Below, piece by piece: positions 10,196-19,371 of a DNA stretch of 64,000 nt. Within the stretch, counting starts at the first letter, position 1, and each line of letters begins with the position of its first letter. This stretch comes from Friedmanniella luteola (GTDB taxonomy: Bacteria > Actinomycetota > Actinomycetes > Propionibacteriales > Propionibacteriaceae). The stretch spans positions 2,790,001-2,854,000 of the forward strand of contig NZ_LT629749.1 in assembly GCF_900105065.1 (NCBI RefSeq), in the 5' to 3' direction. Under the pieces are notes generated by a model. It did no database searches. It was given only the letters and a program-made list of their open reading frames with translations, and had not been told where the DNA came from. Position numbers and translations under genes: made by a program.

Positions 10196-11998
10196 ATGGC
10201 CCGCTCCCGCCTCGTCCCCGCCGTCGCCGCCGGTGCGGCCCTCGTGCTTGGGGTCACCGCCCTGAGCGCCGCTCCCGCCGACGCCGGCCGCGGCGGTCCC
10301 GACCGCCCGCCCCGGTGGGTGCAGGAGACGCTGCACCAGATGTCGCTCGAGCAGAAGGTGGGGCAGCTCTTCGTGCCCTACGTGACGGGCGCGACCGCCG
10401 ACACCGCCTCGCCGGAGAACCTCGAGCGGTTCGGGGTCGCCACCCCGGCCGAGGCGGTCCGGGAGCTGCACCTCGGCGGGGTCATCTACTTCGCCTGGTC
10501 GGACAACACGCAGGACCCCGAGCAGATCGCGAGGCTGAGCAACGGCCTGCAGGAGGCCGCTCTCGAGCGCGGCGGCCGGTCGACGGGGAAGGACCGGGGG
10601 CCGGCGATCCCGCTGACCATCGCCACCGACCAGGAGACCGGCCTCGTCGCCCGGGTGGGGCCGCCGGCCACCCAGTTCCCCGGAGCCATGGCCCTGGGCG
10701 CCGGACGCGACCTGCGCGCGACCCGCGACACCTACGGCATCACCGGCACCGAGCTGAGGGCCGTCGGCATCAACGCCGACTACGCCCCCGACGCCGACGT
10801 GAACGTCAACCCCGCCAACCCGATCATCGGCGTCCGCTCGTTCTCGTCCCGCCCCGCGCTGGTCGCCGACCACGTCACCGCCGCCGTCCGCGGGCTGCAG
10901 TTCGACGGCGAGGTCTCCGCGGTCGCCAAGCACTTCCCCGGGCACGGCGACACCGGCACCGACTCGCACAGCGAGCTGCCGGTGATCACCCACACCCGCG
11001 CGCAGTGGGAGCAGGTCGACGCACCGCCGTTCAAGGCGGCCATCGCCGCCGGCGTCGACTCGATCATGACCGCGCACATCTCCTTCCCCGTGCTGGAGCC
11101 CAACGGTGACCCGTCCACGCTGAGCAGGAAGGTGCTGACCGGCCTGCTGCGCGAGGAGCTGGGCTACCAGGGGGTCATCGCGACCGACTCGCTGCGGATG
11201 GCGGGGGTGCGCGCGAAGTACAGCGACGCGGAGATCGCGATCCGGGCCGTCGAGGCGGGCGCCGACGTGCTGCTCGACCCGCAGCAGCCGGTCGTGCAGT
11301 ACCAGGCCGTGCTCGACGCCGTCCGCTCCGGCCGGTTGACCGAGCAGCGACTCGACGAGAGCGTCCGTCGCATCCTGGCCATGAAGTACCGGCGCGGTGT
11401 GGTGCAGGACCCGCTGGTCGAGGTCCAGCGGGTCGCGCGCACGGTCGGCACCGCGGCGCACCTGGCCCGGGCGCAGCAGATCACCGACGGCACGCCGACG
11501 CTGGTCACCGACGACGCGGACCTGGTCCCGCTGCCGTCCGGCTCGACGCTGGTCACGGGCTCCAGCGCCACCGGCGTGCCGCTGCTGGCGGGGAAGCTGG
11601 CGGCGCGCGGCCACCGGGCCGAGGGCTTCACCACCGGCAGCGCCCCGGCCGACGCCACGATCGCGGCGGCCGTCACCAGGGCCGCGACGCACGACACCGT
11701 GGTGGTGATGACCTCCTCGGCCACGAAGGACCCCGCCCAGCAGGAGCTGGTCGCCGCGCTGCAGAGGACCGGCAAGCCGGTCCTCGTGGTCGCCGTGGGT
11801 CACCCCTACGACATCAGCGTGCTGCCCGGCGTGCCGAGCTACCTGGTCACCTGCTCCACCACCCCGGTGGCCCTGGAGTCGCTGGCCCGGCTGCTCGACG
11901 GGGCGATCACCCCGCAGGGCACGCTGCCGGTGGACATCCCCAGCGCCACCGACCCCGGGACGGTGCTGCACCCCTTCGGCACCGGCCTCACCTCCTGA
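10196..11998 (+). CDS. nagZ: Secreted beta-N-acetylhexosaminidase, GH3 (NagZ-like)
   Basis: This 600-residue exported enzyme is expected to release N-acetylglucosamine from muropeptides or chitin-like chains. Residues 1-30 form a Sec signal peptide ending near APADA. The GH3 motif KHFPGHGDTGTDSH starts at Lys245 and supplies the His/Asp dyad typical of NagZ-type enzymes; Asp331 in VIATDSLRMAG is the likely nucleophile. A C-terminal domain of about 180 residues follows. The ATG at 10196 has CCCGGAG upstream. It leads a unit with a 48-aa peptide and a beta-lactamase-fold hydrolase. Confidence 0.9.
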   Translation: MARSRLVPAVAAGAALVLGVTALSAAPADAGRGGPDRPPRWVQETLHQMSLEQKVGQLFVPYVTGATADTASPENLERFGVATPAEAVRELHLGGVIYFAWSDNTQDPEQIARLSNGLQEAALERGGRSTGKDRGPAIPLTIATDQETGLVARVGPPATQFPGAMALGAGRDLRATRDTYGITGTELRAVGINADYAPDADVNVNPANPIIGVRSFSSRPALVADHVTAAVRGLQFDGEVSAVAKHFPGHGDTGTDSHSELPVITHTRAQWEQVDAPPFKAAIAAGVDSIMTAHISFPVLEPNGDPSTLSRKVLTGLLREELGYQGVIATDSLRMAGVRAKYSDAEIAIRAVEAGADVLLDPQQPVVQYQAVLDAVRSGRLTEQRLDESVRRILAMKYRRGVVQDPLVEVQRVARTVGTAAHLARAQQITDGTPTLVTDDADLVPLPSGSTLVTGSSATGVPLLAGKLAARGHRAEGFTTGSAPADATIAAAVTRAATHDTVVVMTSSATKDPAQQELVAALQRTGKPVLVVAVGHPYDISVLPGVPSYLVTCSTTPVALESLARLLDGAITPQGTLPVDIPSATDPGTVLHPFGTGLTS

Positions 11999-12050
11999 CC
12001 ACCACCCGACCTGATCCCGTCGACGTGCTGACGACGGAGAGGACGACCCC

Positions 12051-12197
12051 ATGTCGAACCCCCTGGGCCGCCGAGCCCTGATCGGCGGAGCCGCCGCCGG
12101 TGCGGGTGCGCTCGCCATCGTCGCCGCCTGGCAGGACGAGCTCCGGGCCTTCGACCGCACCCGCCGGCCCTACCTGCTGTACCCACGGAGCCAGTGA
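12051..12197 (+). CDS. 48-aa hydrophobic peptide, unknown
   Basis: This short frame lies between nagZ and the serine hydrolase and is not a known family to me. It begins MSNPLGRRALIGGAAAG, a twin-arginine-like start followed by one hydrophobic helix, and ends in a basic/aromatic tail (RRPYLLYPRSQ). A good GGAGAGGACGAC site precedes the ATG, and its TGA overlaps the next ATG by one base, so it is probably translated and coupled to the hydrolase. It could be a small membrane protein or just a coupling leader. Confidence 0.6.
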   Translation: MSNPLGRRALIGGAAAGAGALAIVAAWQDELRAFDRTRRPYLLYPRSQ

Positions 12198-13915
12198 TGC
12201 GCGGCGCAGGGAGGACGGTCGCCGTGCTGGTCACGGCGACCGCGCTGGCGGCGGCCGCCGGCCCGGCGCAGGCCGGCCACCGGGGCGGCCGCCTCGACCA
12301 GCCAGCAGACGGCTTCGCGTCGCCGCGCACCGTGCTGAAGACGGGGACGCCGCAGTCCGCCGGGCTCGACCCGGCCCCGCTGGAGCGGGCCTGGGAGGCC
12401 GTCACCGGCTTCGAGCGGGCCCCCGACGGCGGCCACCCGCTCTACCCGGGGGCGGTGCTGACCTACGGCCACGAGGGCCGCGTGGTGTTGACCCGGGCCA
12501 GCGGTCACGCCCGGCTCCACGCCGACGGCGCGGGCACGCTGCTGCCCGAGGGCGAGCGGATCGCGACCCGGACCGACACGATCTACGACCTGGCGTCGAT
12601 CTCGAAGCTGTTCACCTCGGTCGTCGTCCTGCAGCAGGTGGAGCGCGGTCGCGTCGACCTCGACGCCCCGGTGGCGCGGTACGTCCCGGAGTTCGCGGCG
12701 AACGGGAAGGCCGGCATCACCATCCGCCAGCTGCTGACCCACACCTCCGGCTTCCCGGCCTTCCTGCCGTTCTGGAGCTCCTACCCCGACCCCGCCTCCC
12801 GGAGGCAGGCCGCGCTGACGGCGAAGACCGTCAACGTCCCGGGTTCCACCTACCTCTACAGCGACCTGAACCTGATCACCCTCGGCGAGGTGGTCCACCG
12901 GGTCAGCGGCCGCCCGCTGGACCGGCTCGTGGCCGAGGACGTCACCGGGCCGCTGGGCATGCACGACACCGGCTACAACCCGGACCCCGCGCTCAGGGCG
13001 CGGATCGCGGCGACCGAGTTCCAGAGCGCGCCCGACCGCGGCCTGGTCTGGGGCGAGGTGCACGACGAGAACGCCTGGGCGTTCGGCGGGGTGGCCGGGC
13101 ACGCGGGGGTCTTCTCCACCTCCCGCGACCTGTCCGTGCTGGCCCAGACCATGATCAACGGCGGCACCTACCGGGGTGAGCGGATCCTGTCGAAGGCTTC
13201 GGTCCAGCAGATGATCACCAACGAGAACACGGAGTTCCCCGGTGATGATCATGGTCTGGGCTTCGAGCTGGACCAGCGCTGGTACATGGGCGGGCTGGCC
13301 TCGCCCCGGACGGCGGGGCACACCGGCTACACCGGCACGTCGCTGGTGATCGACTTCAGCTCGCGCTCCTTCGTCATCCTGCTGACCAACCGGGTGCACC
13401 CGAGCCGCAGCTGGGGCAGCGTCAACCCGGCCCGCGTCGCAGCGGCCCAGGGGCTGGCCGAGGCGCTCGCCCTGAAGTCACGGCAGGGACGGGACGCCTG
13501 GTTCTCGGGCACGGCGGACGCCCGGACGGCGACGTTGACCCTCCCCGTGCCGGCGTCGGGGCCGGCGGAGCTGCGCTTCGACCAGCTGGTCGACACCGAG
13601 AGCACCGACCTGCTGAGCCTGGAGGTCTCCACCGACGAGGGGGTCAGCTGGGCGCCGCTCCCCTACCGGCTGGACGACCAGGTGGTCGAGGGAGGCCACG
13701 CCGTCTCCGGCCGGCGGACCTGGGACCGGGCGCGGGCTGCGCTGCCCGCCGGACCGTCGCTGGTGCGGTGGACCTGCACCCAGGACGCGAACCTGTCGGG
13801 CCGGGGCATCTACCTCGACGGCATCCGGGTGACCCAGGGGCGGCGCACCCTCCTCGACGCCGAGCGCCACCCGGGCCTGCTCACCGCCGAGAACTGGACT
13901 CGCGCCCGCCGCTGA
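12197..13915 (+). CDS. Secreted serine hydrolase, beta-lactamase/PBP fold
   Basis: This 572-residue protein has a Sec signal peptide (about residues 1-27, ending AGPAQAG), then a class C beta-lactamase-like domain with the SxxK nucleophile motif in SISKLFTS and the Tyr motif in YLYSDLN. The last 150 or so residues form a beta-rich extension that looks like a carbohydrate- or wall-binding module. Together with the NagZ-like enzyme it resembles cell-wall recycling pairs such as NagZ/YbbE of Bacillus, though a true peptidase or esterase role is inference. The ATG overlaps the upstream stop; a GTG one codon earlier is also possible. Confidence 0.85.
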   Translation: MRGAGRTVAVLVTATALAAAAGPAQAGHRGGRLDQPADGFASPRTVLKTGTPQSAGLDPAPLERAWEAVTGFERAPDGGHPLYPGAVLTYGHEGRVVLTRASGHARLHADGAGTLLPEGERIATRTDTIYDLASISKLFTSVVVLQQVERGRVDLDAPVARYVPEFAANGKAGITIRQLLTHTSGFPAFLPFWSSYPDPASRRQAALTAKTVNVPGSTYLYSDLNLITLGEVVHRVSGRPLDRLVAEDVTGPLGMHDTGYNPDPALRARIAATEFQSAPDRGLVWGEVHDENAWAFGGVAGHAGVFSTSRDLSVLAQTMINGGTYRGERILSKASVQQMITNENTEFPGDDHGLGFELDQRWYMGGLASPRTAGHTGYTGTSLVIDFSSRSFVILLTNRVHPSRSWGSVNPARVAAAQGLAEALALKSRQGRDAWFSGTADARTATLTLPVPASGPAELRFDQLVDTESTDLLSLEVSTDEGVSWAPLPYRLDDQVVEGGHAVSGRRTWDRARAALPAGPSLVRWTCTQDANLSGRGIYLDGIRVTQGRRTLLDAERHPGLLTAENWTRARR

Positions 13916-13958
13916 CTCCTCGGCACCCCGACGGGGGTGGAGGCGGAGGTGCGAGGGG

Positions 13959-15815
13959 TCACCAGCCTCCGCCGCCACCTCCGCCGACGCCGCCCCCGGC
14001 GAAGCCGCTGCTCATCCCCGAGCCGCCGCTGGTCCCCGCCGTGGCGGCTGTCATCGACGTCGTCGCCGCCTGGGAGAAGGCGCCGAGGGTGTCGGCGAAC
14101 GAGCTGCCGCCGACGGCCGCGAACGCGAACGGCTGGGGGCCGACGTACCAGGCGGGGACCGGCACGTCGTGTCCCCGTGCGGCGAGCTCGGCGAAGACCC
14201 CCGCCCAGCGCTCGGCCACGCCGAAGGCGATCGCGTGCGGCAGGTAGCGGGAGAACAGGTCCTCGCCCTCCTCGAAGCGGATCTGGTCGGCCTCCGCGGT
14301 CTCCAGGTAGGTCTTGAAGCCCAGTGCCTGGGCGAGCACGGCGCTGCCGGCGGCCGTCCGTGCGGGCATCGTGTGGGCGACGACCAGCACCAGCACCCCG
14401 ACCAGCACGACGGCCAGCCCCACCAGGCCCCAGCCGACCGTCAGGGCCAGCACCAGCGTGAGCGCCGCACCGGCGAGGAGCACCGCCGCCCCGATCCCGT
14501 ACCAGCGGCGGCGGACCGTCGCCGGGTTCGCCACGAACCAGCCCTGGTCCGTGACGGCCGCGTAGAGCGCCGCCTGCACCTTCCCCACCGTCCCGGTGAA
14601 CGACGGCCCCAGGTCGTCGAGGGCGACCTCGGAACGCCCGTCGAAGAGGCGCTGCAGCACCAGGTCCTCGTACGGCAGCAGCCTCTCCACGGGCCGGTCC
14701 CGCTCCGCCGTCCGGACCAGGCGCCACGAGCGCACCTCGGTCCCGCCGTCCCCGTCCCCGTCCGCCGCTCGGGTCTCGGTGATCCGGAGGTGCCCCCGGA
14801 CGGCGAGGTCGACGACGGTCGCGGTCACGTGGTGGGTGTGCGCGACCTCGTCCAGCAGCGTGCCCAGCTCGCCGGGGCGGACGCCGTCCGGCGGGGTGAA
14901 CCGCACCGCCACCGGGGCCCGGCGGGACCGGGGGACGGTGGCCGCGGTCTCGGCGCCCACCGGTCCGAGACCGGGCGTGAGTCCGACGTACTGCTGGTCC
15001 CGACCGCGCCGGCGGGCGTGCGCCGCCAGGGCCCCGGCGCCCACGAGCGCGAGCGCGGCGGCCAGTCCGCCGGTCAGCGGGTCCAGCGTGAAGGTGTTGC
15101 CGAGGTGCCGGCGCGGGACCAGCTGCGGCTCCGCCCCCACGAAGGTCCCGGCCGGCCAGGCGGCGGTGACGGTGAGGCCGGTGCCCGGCTCCACGCGGTC
15201 CTGCCGGTAGGTCACCGTGTCCCCGGCGACGTCGGCGGCCGCGCAGGCGGCGTCGGAACCGTCCTGGCCGGCGGAGCAGCGGGCGCCGACCACCGCGGCC
15301 GGGCCGGTCAGGCGGACCGTGACCCCGCTCAGCGGCACCTCCCAGGCGTCGCCCACGACGTTCCAGAAGATCTCGTCCTGGCCGGCGGTCCCGGTGGCGG
15401 GGTTGACCACGCCGCGGATCCGGTAGCCGATCTCGTAGCTCTGCACCCCGTCGACCTCGACGTCCTCGTCGCCGACCCGGATCGCGAGCGCCCCGCCGTC
15501 CTCCTCGGTCTCGACCTGAGCGGGCGCCCCGCTGGGACTGGCGGCGGTGACGTCGGTGACGGTGAAGGCGCGCTCGTGGTCGGGGTCGCCGGCGATCCGC
15601 TGCCGGAGCGGCAGCGTGACGTAGGGACCGTGGCCCTCGGTGCCGGCGAAGTCGAAGTCGAAGGAGAGGCGGACGTCCACCGCCCCGTCGGCCGCGGCGC
15701 TGGCCGTCAGGTCGTAGCGGGGGATGGACCAGTTGTCCTCGTCGGCCGCGGCCGTGCCGGGCACGGCGAGCACGAGGAGCAGAGCGAGGAACGCGGTGGC
15801 GGCGAGTCGTCTCAC
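13959..15815 (-). CDS. DUF2207 family membrane protein
   Basis: This 618-residue protein follows the DUF2207 layout: signal peptide (1-24), an extracellular beta-rich domain to about residue 245, a transmembrane helix, a cytosolic region, paired helices, and a Gly/Ser-rich tail ending in a run of Gly and a Trp. The function is unknown; the family is thought to act at the envelope. The GTG start at 15815 has TAGCCT 6 nt upstream, indicating a leaderless transcript. It converges on the serine hydrolase. Confidence 0.85.
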   Translation of the reverse strand: MRRLAATAFLALLLVLAVPGTAAADEDNWSIPRYDLTASAAADGAVDVRLSFDFDFAGTEGHGPYVTLPLRQRIAGDPDHERAFTVTDVTAASPSGAPAQVETEEDGGALAIRVGDEDVEVDGVQSYEIGYRIRGVVNPATGTAGQDEIFWNVVGDAWEVPLSGVTVRLTGPAAVVGARCSAGQDGSDAACAAADVAGDTVTYRQDRVEPGTGLTVTAAWPAGTFVGAEPQLVPRRHLGNTFTLDPLTGGLAAALALVGAGALAAHARRRGRDQQYVGLTPGLGPVGAETAATVPRSRRAPVAVRFTPPDGVRPGELGTLLDEVAHTHHVTATVVDLAVRGHLRITETRAADGDGDGGTEVRSWRLVRTAERDRPVERLLPYEDLVLQRLFDGRSEVALDDLGPSFTGTVGKVQAALYAAVTDQGWFVANPATVRRRWYGIGAAVLLAGAALTLVLALTVGWGLVGLAVVLVGVLVLVVAHTMPARTAAGSAVLAQALGFKTYLETAEADQIRFEEGEDLFSRYLPHAIAFGVAERWAGVFAELAARGHDVPVPAWYVGPQPFAFAAVGGSSFADTLGAFSQAATTSMTAATAGTSGGSGMSSGFAGGGVGGGGGGGW

Positions 15816-15821
15816 CCGGCC

Positions 15822-15827
15822 AGGCTA
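15822..15827 (-). promoter_or_regulatory. -10 box (TAGCCT), leaderless start
   Basis: TAGCCT on the minus strand is 6 nt before the GTG at 15815. Confidence 0.6.
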
Positions 15828-15903
15828 GAAGGGCACGAGGTCGTCGGCGGGACCGCCGAGCCGCCGGTGTGCAGCGGTCCGGGCGGTGTGGCAGCGTGAG
15901 GCC

Positions 15904-17277
15904 GTGCCCGACGTCTCCCCCTCCCCTCCCGCCCGTCCGACGTCCGCCGAGCTGGGCACCGGCCTCAGCGCGTACCTCCGCCTGCTGCGGCACCGGCCGG
16001 CCCGCGACCCCTTCCTGGCGGCCTTCGTGGCCCGGCTGCCCATGGCGATGGCCCCGCTCGGGATGCTGCTCCTCGTCGAGGCCGAGCGCGGGACCTACAG
16101 CCTCGCCGGCTTCGTGACCGGCGCCTACGCCATCGGCAGCGCGCTGGGCACGCCGCTGTGGGGCCGGCTGATGGACCGCTTCGGCCAGGTGCGGGTGCTG
16201 GTGCCGACCGCCCTGGTCAGCGCGAGCTTCATGACGGCCCTCGCGCTGGCCACCACGAGCACGGCACCGCCCGTCCTGCTGGTCGCGCTCGCGGCGTTGG
16301 CGGGCTTCGGCTACCCGCCGATGAGCCCGGCGCTCCGCTCGTCCTGGCGGGTGATCTTCCCCGACCGCGAGTCCCGCCAGGTGGCCTTCGCGCTGGACGC
16401 CACCTCGGTCGAGCTGCTCTTCGTCGGCGGCCCGCTGCTGGTGTCGCTGCTGCTGGCCGTCTCCCCGCCGGTCGTGCCGCTGCTGGCCACCGCGGGCGCC
16501 ATGGCCGGCGGCACCCTCGCCTACTGCGCGACCGGCGCCGCCCGCCGGTCCCGCCCGGCCGGTGCACCCCCCACCGCGCTCGACGACGACGGCGTCCCGG
16601 TCCCCAACCACCGCTCGGCGCTGGCGGCCGCCGGCGTCGTCGCGCTGCTGCTGGTGATGCTGGCCATGAGCATCGGCTTCGGGCAGCTGGACACCTCGCT
16701 GGCCGCGACCGCCGGGATCGTGCTGGGGAGCAGGGACAGCGTCGGGCTGCTCTTCCTGGCCATCGCCGGCGGCAGCGCGGTCGGCGGGCTGGTCTACGGC
16801 ACCCGCTCCTGGCCCTTCGACGAGCGGCGCGCCGTACCCACGCTGCTCGCCCTCTTCGCGCTGATGCTGGCGGTGATGGCCGTGCTGTTGGGGCTGCCCG
16901 AGGTGCCGCTGTGGCTGCTGTTCCCGGTCCTGGTGGTGACCGGTGCGACCGTCGCCCCGACGCTGATCATGCAGCAGAGCCTGCTGGACCACCTCGCGCC
17001 CGCGCACCGGCTGAACGAGGCGCAGGCCTTCCTGTCCGCCGCGAACACCACCGGCGCCGCGGTGGGCATCGCCATCGCCGGCGTCCTCATCGACTTCCGC
17101 GGCCTCGGCTTCTCCTTCGGGGGGCGGCGGTGGGCGCCGCCCTGGCCGCCGGCATCGCCGTGGCCAGCCAGGCACGGTGGCGGCGGGCGTCAGCGGCCCA
17201 GACCCGGGCCGACGCCGCCGCCGGTCGCGGCTGAGGCCGGCCCTCCGGGGCGGGGTGGCGGCGGCCGCCGTCCGTAG
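15904..17277 (+). CDS. MFS transporter with a C-terminal frameshift
   Basis: The protein has MFS-type helices and the loop motif GRLMDRFGQVRV, with about eleven helices clear; no substrate can be inferred. At the G6 run 17119-17124 the hydrophobic reading jumps frame: the encoded frame turns into a Pro/Arg-rich tail ending at 17277, while the next frame continues with a helix-like AAVGAALAAGIAVASQAR and stops at 17234. A seventh G would restore a normal end. Either the assembly lost a G, or the last helix is truly broken. GTG 15904 was chosen to avoid overlap with the divergent promoter. Confidence 0.75.
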   Translation: MPDVSPSPPARPTSAELGTGLSAYLRLLRHRPARDPFLAAFVARLPMAMAPLGMLLLVEAERGTYSLAGFVTGAYAIGSALGTPLWGRLMDRFGQVRVLVPTALVSASFMTALALATTSTAPPVLLVALAALAGFGYPPMSPALRSSWRVIFPDRESRQVAFALDATSVELLFVGGPLLVSLLLAVSPPVVPLLATAGAMAGGTLAYCATGAARRSRPAGAPPTALDDDGVPVPNHRSALAAAGVVALLLVMLAMSIGFGQLDTSLAATAGIVLGSRDSVGLLFLAIAGGSAVGGLVYGTRSWPFDERRAVPTLLALFALMLAVMAVLLGLPEVPLWLLFPVLVVTGATVAPTLIMQQSLLDHLAPAHRLNEAQAFLSAANTTGAAVGIAIAGVLIDFRGLGFSFGGRRWAPPWPPASPWPARHGGGGRQRPRPGPTPPPVAAEAGPPGRGGGGRRP

Positions 17278-17280
17278 GCT
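17275..17280 (+). promoter_or_regulatory. -10 box (TAGGCT), leaderless start
   Basis: TAGGCT lies 7 nt before the ATG at 17288. It also supplies the TAG stop of the frameshifted transporter frame. Confidence 0.65.
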
Positions 17281-17287
17281 GAGGGAC

Positions 17288-19258
17288 ATGACCACCACCG
17301 CGCCCCACGGCTCCTGGACCTCCCCCGTCACGGTCGACCAGCTCACCTCCGCCAGCGTCGGCCTCGCGGAGGTCCTGGTGGACGGGGAGGACCTGTACTG
17401 GCTGGAGGCACACCCGGAGCAGGCCGGTCGCTGCAGCGTCTGGCGCGCCCCGCTGGCCGGCGGGGAGGCCGTGGAGGTCACCCCACCGACGGCGAACGTC
17501 CGCAGCCGTGTGCACGAGTACGGGGGCGGTGCCTACGGCGTCCGGGACGGCGTGCTCGTCTACTCCGAGATGGCGGACGGGCGGCTGTACCGGGTCGACG
17601 AGCCCGGCACGGCCCGTGCCCTCACCCCGGCCGGCGACCTCCGCTTCGGCGACGTCCGCGTCCACCCGGCACGCGGCCTCGTGCTGGCCGTCCGCGAGGA
17701 CCACCGCGGGCCGGGTGAGGCCGTCGGCACGGTCGTCGCCGTGGCCCTGGAGCCGGCGGACGACGAGGCCGCCCTCGAGCCCGGGACGGTCCTGGTCGAC
17801 GGCGCCGACTTCTACTCCACCCCCGAGCTCGCCGACGACGACCGGCTGGCCTGGGTCTCCTGGGACCACCCGGCGATGCCCTGGGACGCCACCACCCTGG
17901 CCGTCGGCACGCTGACCGGCGACGGCCCGGCCGGCTGGCGGGTCACCGACGTCCGGCGCGTGGCCGGCGGGCCCGCGGTGTCGGCGGTGCAGCCCCGGTG
18001 GACACCGGGCGGCACCCTGGTCTTCGTCGACGACCGGAGCGGCTGGTGGAACCTCTACGCCTGGTCCGCCGAGGACGGCACCGACCGGCCGCTGCACGCC
18101 ACGGAGGCCGAGTTCTGCGAGCCGGGCTGGGTGCTGGGGATGAACCCCTACGTCGTCGTCGACGACGGGTGGCTCGTCTGCGCCCTCAACCGGAGCGGCC
18201 TGCAGTCGGTCGCCCTGCTCAGCACCGCGACCGGCGAGCTGACCCGGCTGACCGCCGACGGCACCGAGGCGACCGAGCTGGCGGTCGGGGGCGGTCGGCT
18301 GGCGGCCGTGCTCCGGCACCCGGACCGACCCGCCGCCCTGGCGGTCACGTCCCTGCCGGCGGCGGGCGGCACCGCCAGCTGGGACGACCGGCGGCGGTCC
18401 AGCTCCCTCGAGCTGCCGGCCGCCGCGGTCGCCCGGGCCGAGCCGGTCAGCTGGGCGAGCGAGCTGGGCGAGGTGCACGGGTTCTACTACCCGCCGACCT
18501 CGGCGGAGTTCGCGGCGCCCGAGGGCTCGCTGCCGCCGCTCATCACGCTCTCCCACGGCGGGCCGACCTCGTTCAGCTCACCGGCGTTCTCGCTGTCCTG
18601 CCAGTTCTGGACGTCGCGCGGGTACGCCGTCCTCGACGTCAACTACGGCGGCAGCACGGGCTACGGCCGGGCCTACCGCGAACGGCTGGTCGGCCGGTGG
18701 GGCCTGGTGGACGTCGCCGACTGCGCCGCCGGCGCGCAGGCCATGGGCGACCAGGGCCGGGCCGACCCCGCGCGGCTGGTGGTCAAGGGCGGCAGCGCCG
18801 GCGGCTACACCACGCTCCGGGCGCTGACGGCCACCCGCGTGTTCGCGGCGGGGATCAGCCAGTACGGGATCGGCAGCCTCGAGGCGCTGGCCCTGGACAC
18901 CCACAAGTTCGAGTCCCGCTACCTCGACGGGCTGGTCGGGCCCTACCCGGAGGCCCGCGACGTCTACGTCGAGCGCTCGCCGATGACGCACGTGGACTCC
19001 CTCGCCGCCCCGATCCTGCTGCTGCAGGGCACCGAGGACAAGGTGGTCCCGCCGGCCCAGGCGGAGGAGATGGCCGACGCCGCCCGGCGCAAGGGCCTGC
19101 CCGTGGCGCTGATCATGTTCGAGGGCGAGGGGCACGGGTTCCGCCGGGCGGAGAACATCCGGCGCTCGCTGGAGGCCCAGCAGTACTTCCTCGGCCGGCT
19201 CTTCGGCTTCACCCCCGCCGACGACGTGCAGCCGGTGGAGATCGAGAACCTCGACTGA
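17288..19258 (+). CDS. Prolyl oligopeptidase family (S9) serine peptidase
   Basis: This 656-residue cytosolic protein has an N-terminal beta-propeller (about 1-390) and a C-terminal alpha/beta-hydrolase domain. The triad is visible: Ser in KGGSAGGYTTL, Asp in QGTEDKVVPP and His in GEGHGFRRAENI. The oxyanion-region segment LSHGGPTSFSSP is typical of the dipeptidyl/acylaminoacyl peptidase branch. It likely cleaves short peptides or acyl-peptides. No signal peptide or ribosome binding site is seen; a leaderless start is proposed. Confidence 0.92.
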   Translation: MTTTAPHGSWTSPVTVDQLTSASVGLAEVLVDGEDLYWLEAHPEQAGRCSVWRAPLAGGEAVEVTPPTANVRSRVHEYGGGAYGVRDGVLVYSEMADGRLYRVDEPGTARALTPAGDLRFGDVRVHPARGLVLAVREDHRGPGEAVGTVVAVALEPADDEAALEPGTVLVDGADFYSTPELADDDRLAWVSWDHPAMPWDATTLAVGTLTGDGPAGWRVTDVRRVAGGPAVSAVQPRWTPGGTLVFVDDRSGWWNLYAWSAEDGTDRPLHATEAEFCEPGWVLGMNPYVVVDDGWLVCALNRSGLQSVALLSTATGELTRLTADGTEATELAVGGGRLAAVLRHPDRPAALAVTSLPAAGGTASWDDRRRSSSLELPAAAVARAEPVSWASELGEVHGFYYPPTSAEFAAPEGSLPPLITLSHGGPTSFSSPAFSLSCQFWTSRGYAVLDVNYGGSTGYGRAYRERLVGRWGLVDVADCAAGAQAMGDQGRADPARLVVKGGSAGGYTTLRALTATRVFAAGISQYGIGSLEALALDTHKFESRYLDGLVGPYPEARDVYVERSPMTHVDSLAAPILLLQGTEDKVVPPAQAEEMADAARRKGLPVALIMFEGEGHGFRRAENIRRSLEAQQYFLGRLFGFTPADDVQPVEIENLD

Positions 19259-19267
19259 GCGTTCCCC

Positions 19268-19297
19268 GAGCCTGTCGACGGGCCCTTCGACAGGCTC
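19268..19297. repeat. REP-like hairpin
   Basis: GAGCCTGTCGA (19268-19278) pairs exactly with TCGACAGGCTC (19287-19297) across an 8-nt loop. A related partial copy lies at 54111-54126. Elements of this sequence type are common between genes in high-GC genomes; here it may also end transcription of the S9 peptidase gene. Confidence 0.8.
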
Positions 19298-19333
19298 ACG
19301 GCGCGGGGGCCGGCCAGGGCGTCGGAACCGGCC

Positions 19334-19371
19334 CAGGGCGCGGGGACGGGTTCAGGGCGCGGGAACGGGCT
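19334..19371. repeat. 19-bp tandem repeat, two copies
   Basis: Two adjacent 19-nt units (19334-19352, 19353-19371) of the form CAGGGCGCGGGRACGGGYT run up to the yggS stop. Upstream sequence resembles a third decayed unit. Confidence 0.6.

Noticed and set aside
13241-13260. TGATCATGGTC sequence shared with the palindrome at 729-767 and with 43746-43760
   Set aside because: Those two occurrences are inside coding sequence or at a start codon, lack the second arm, and are explained by chance.
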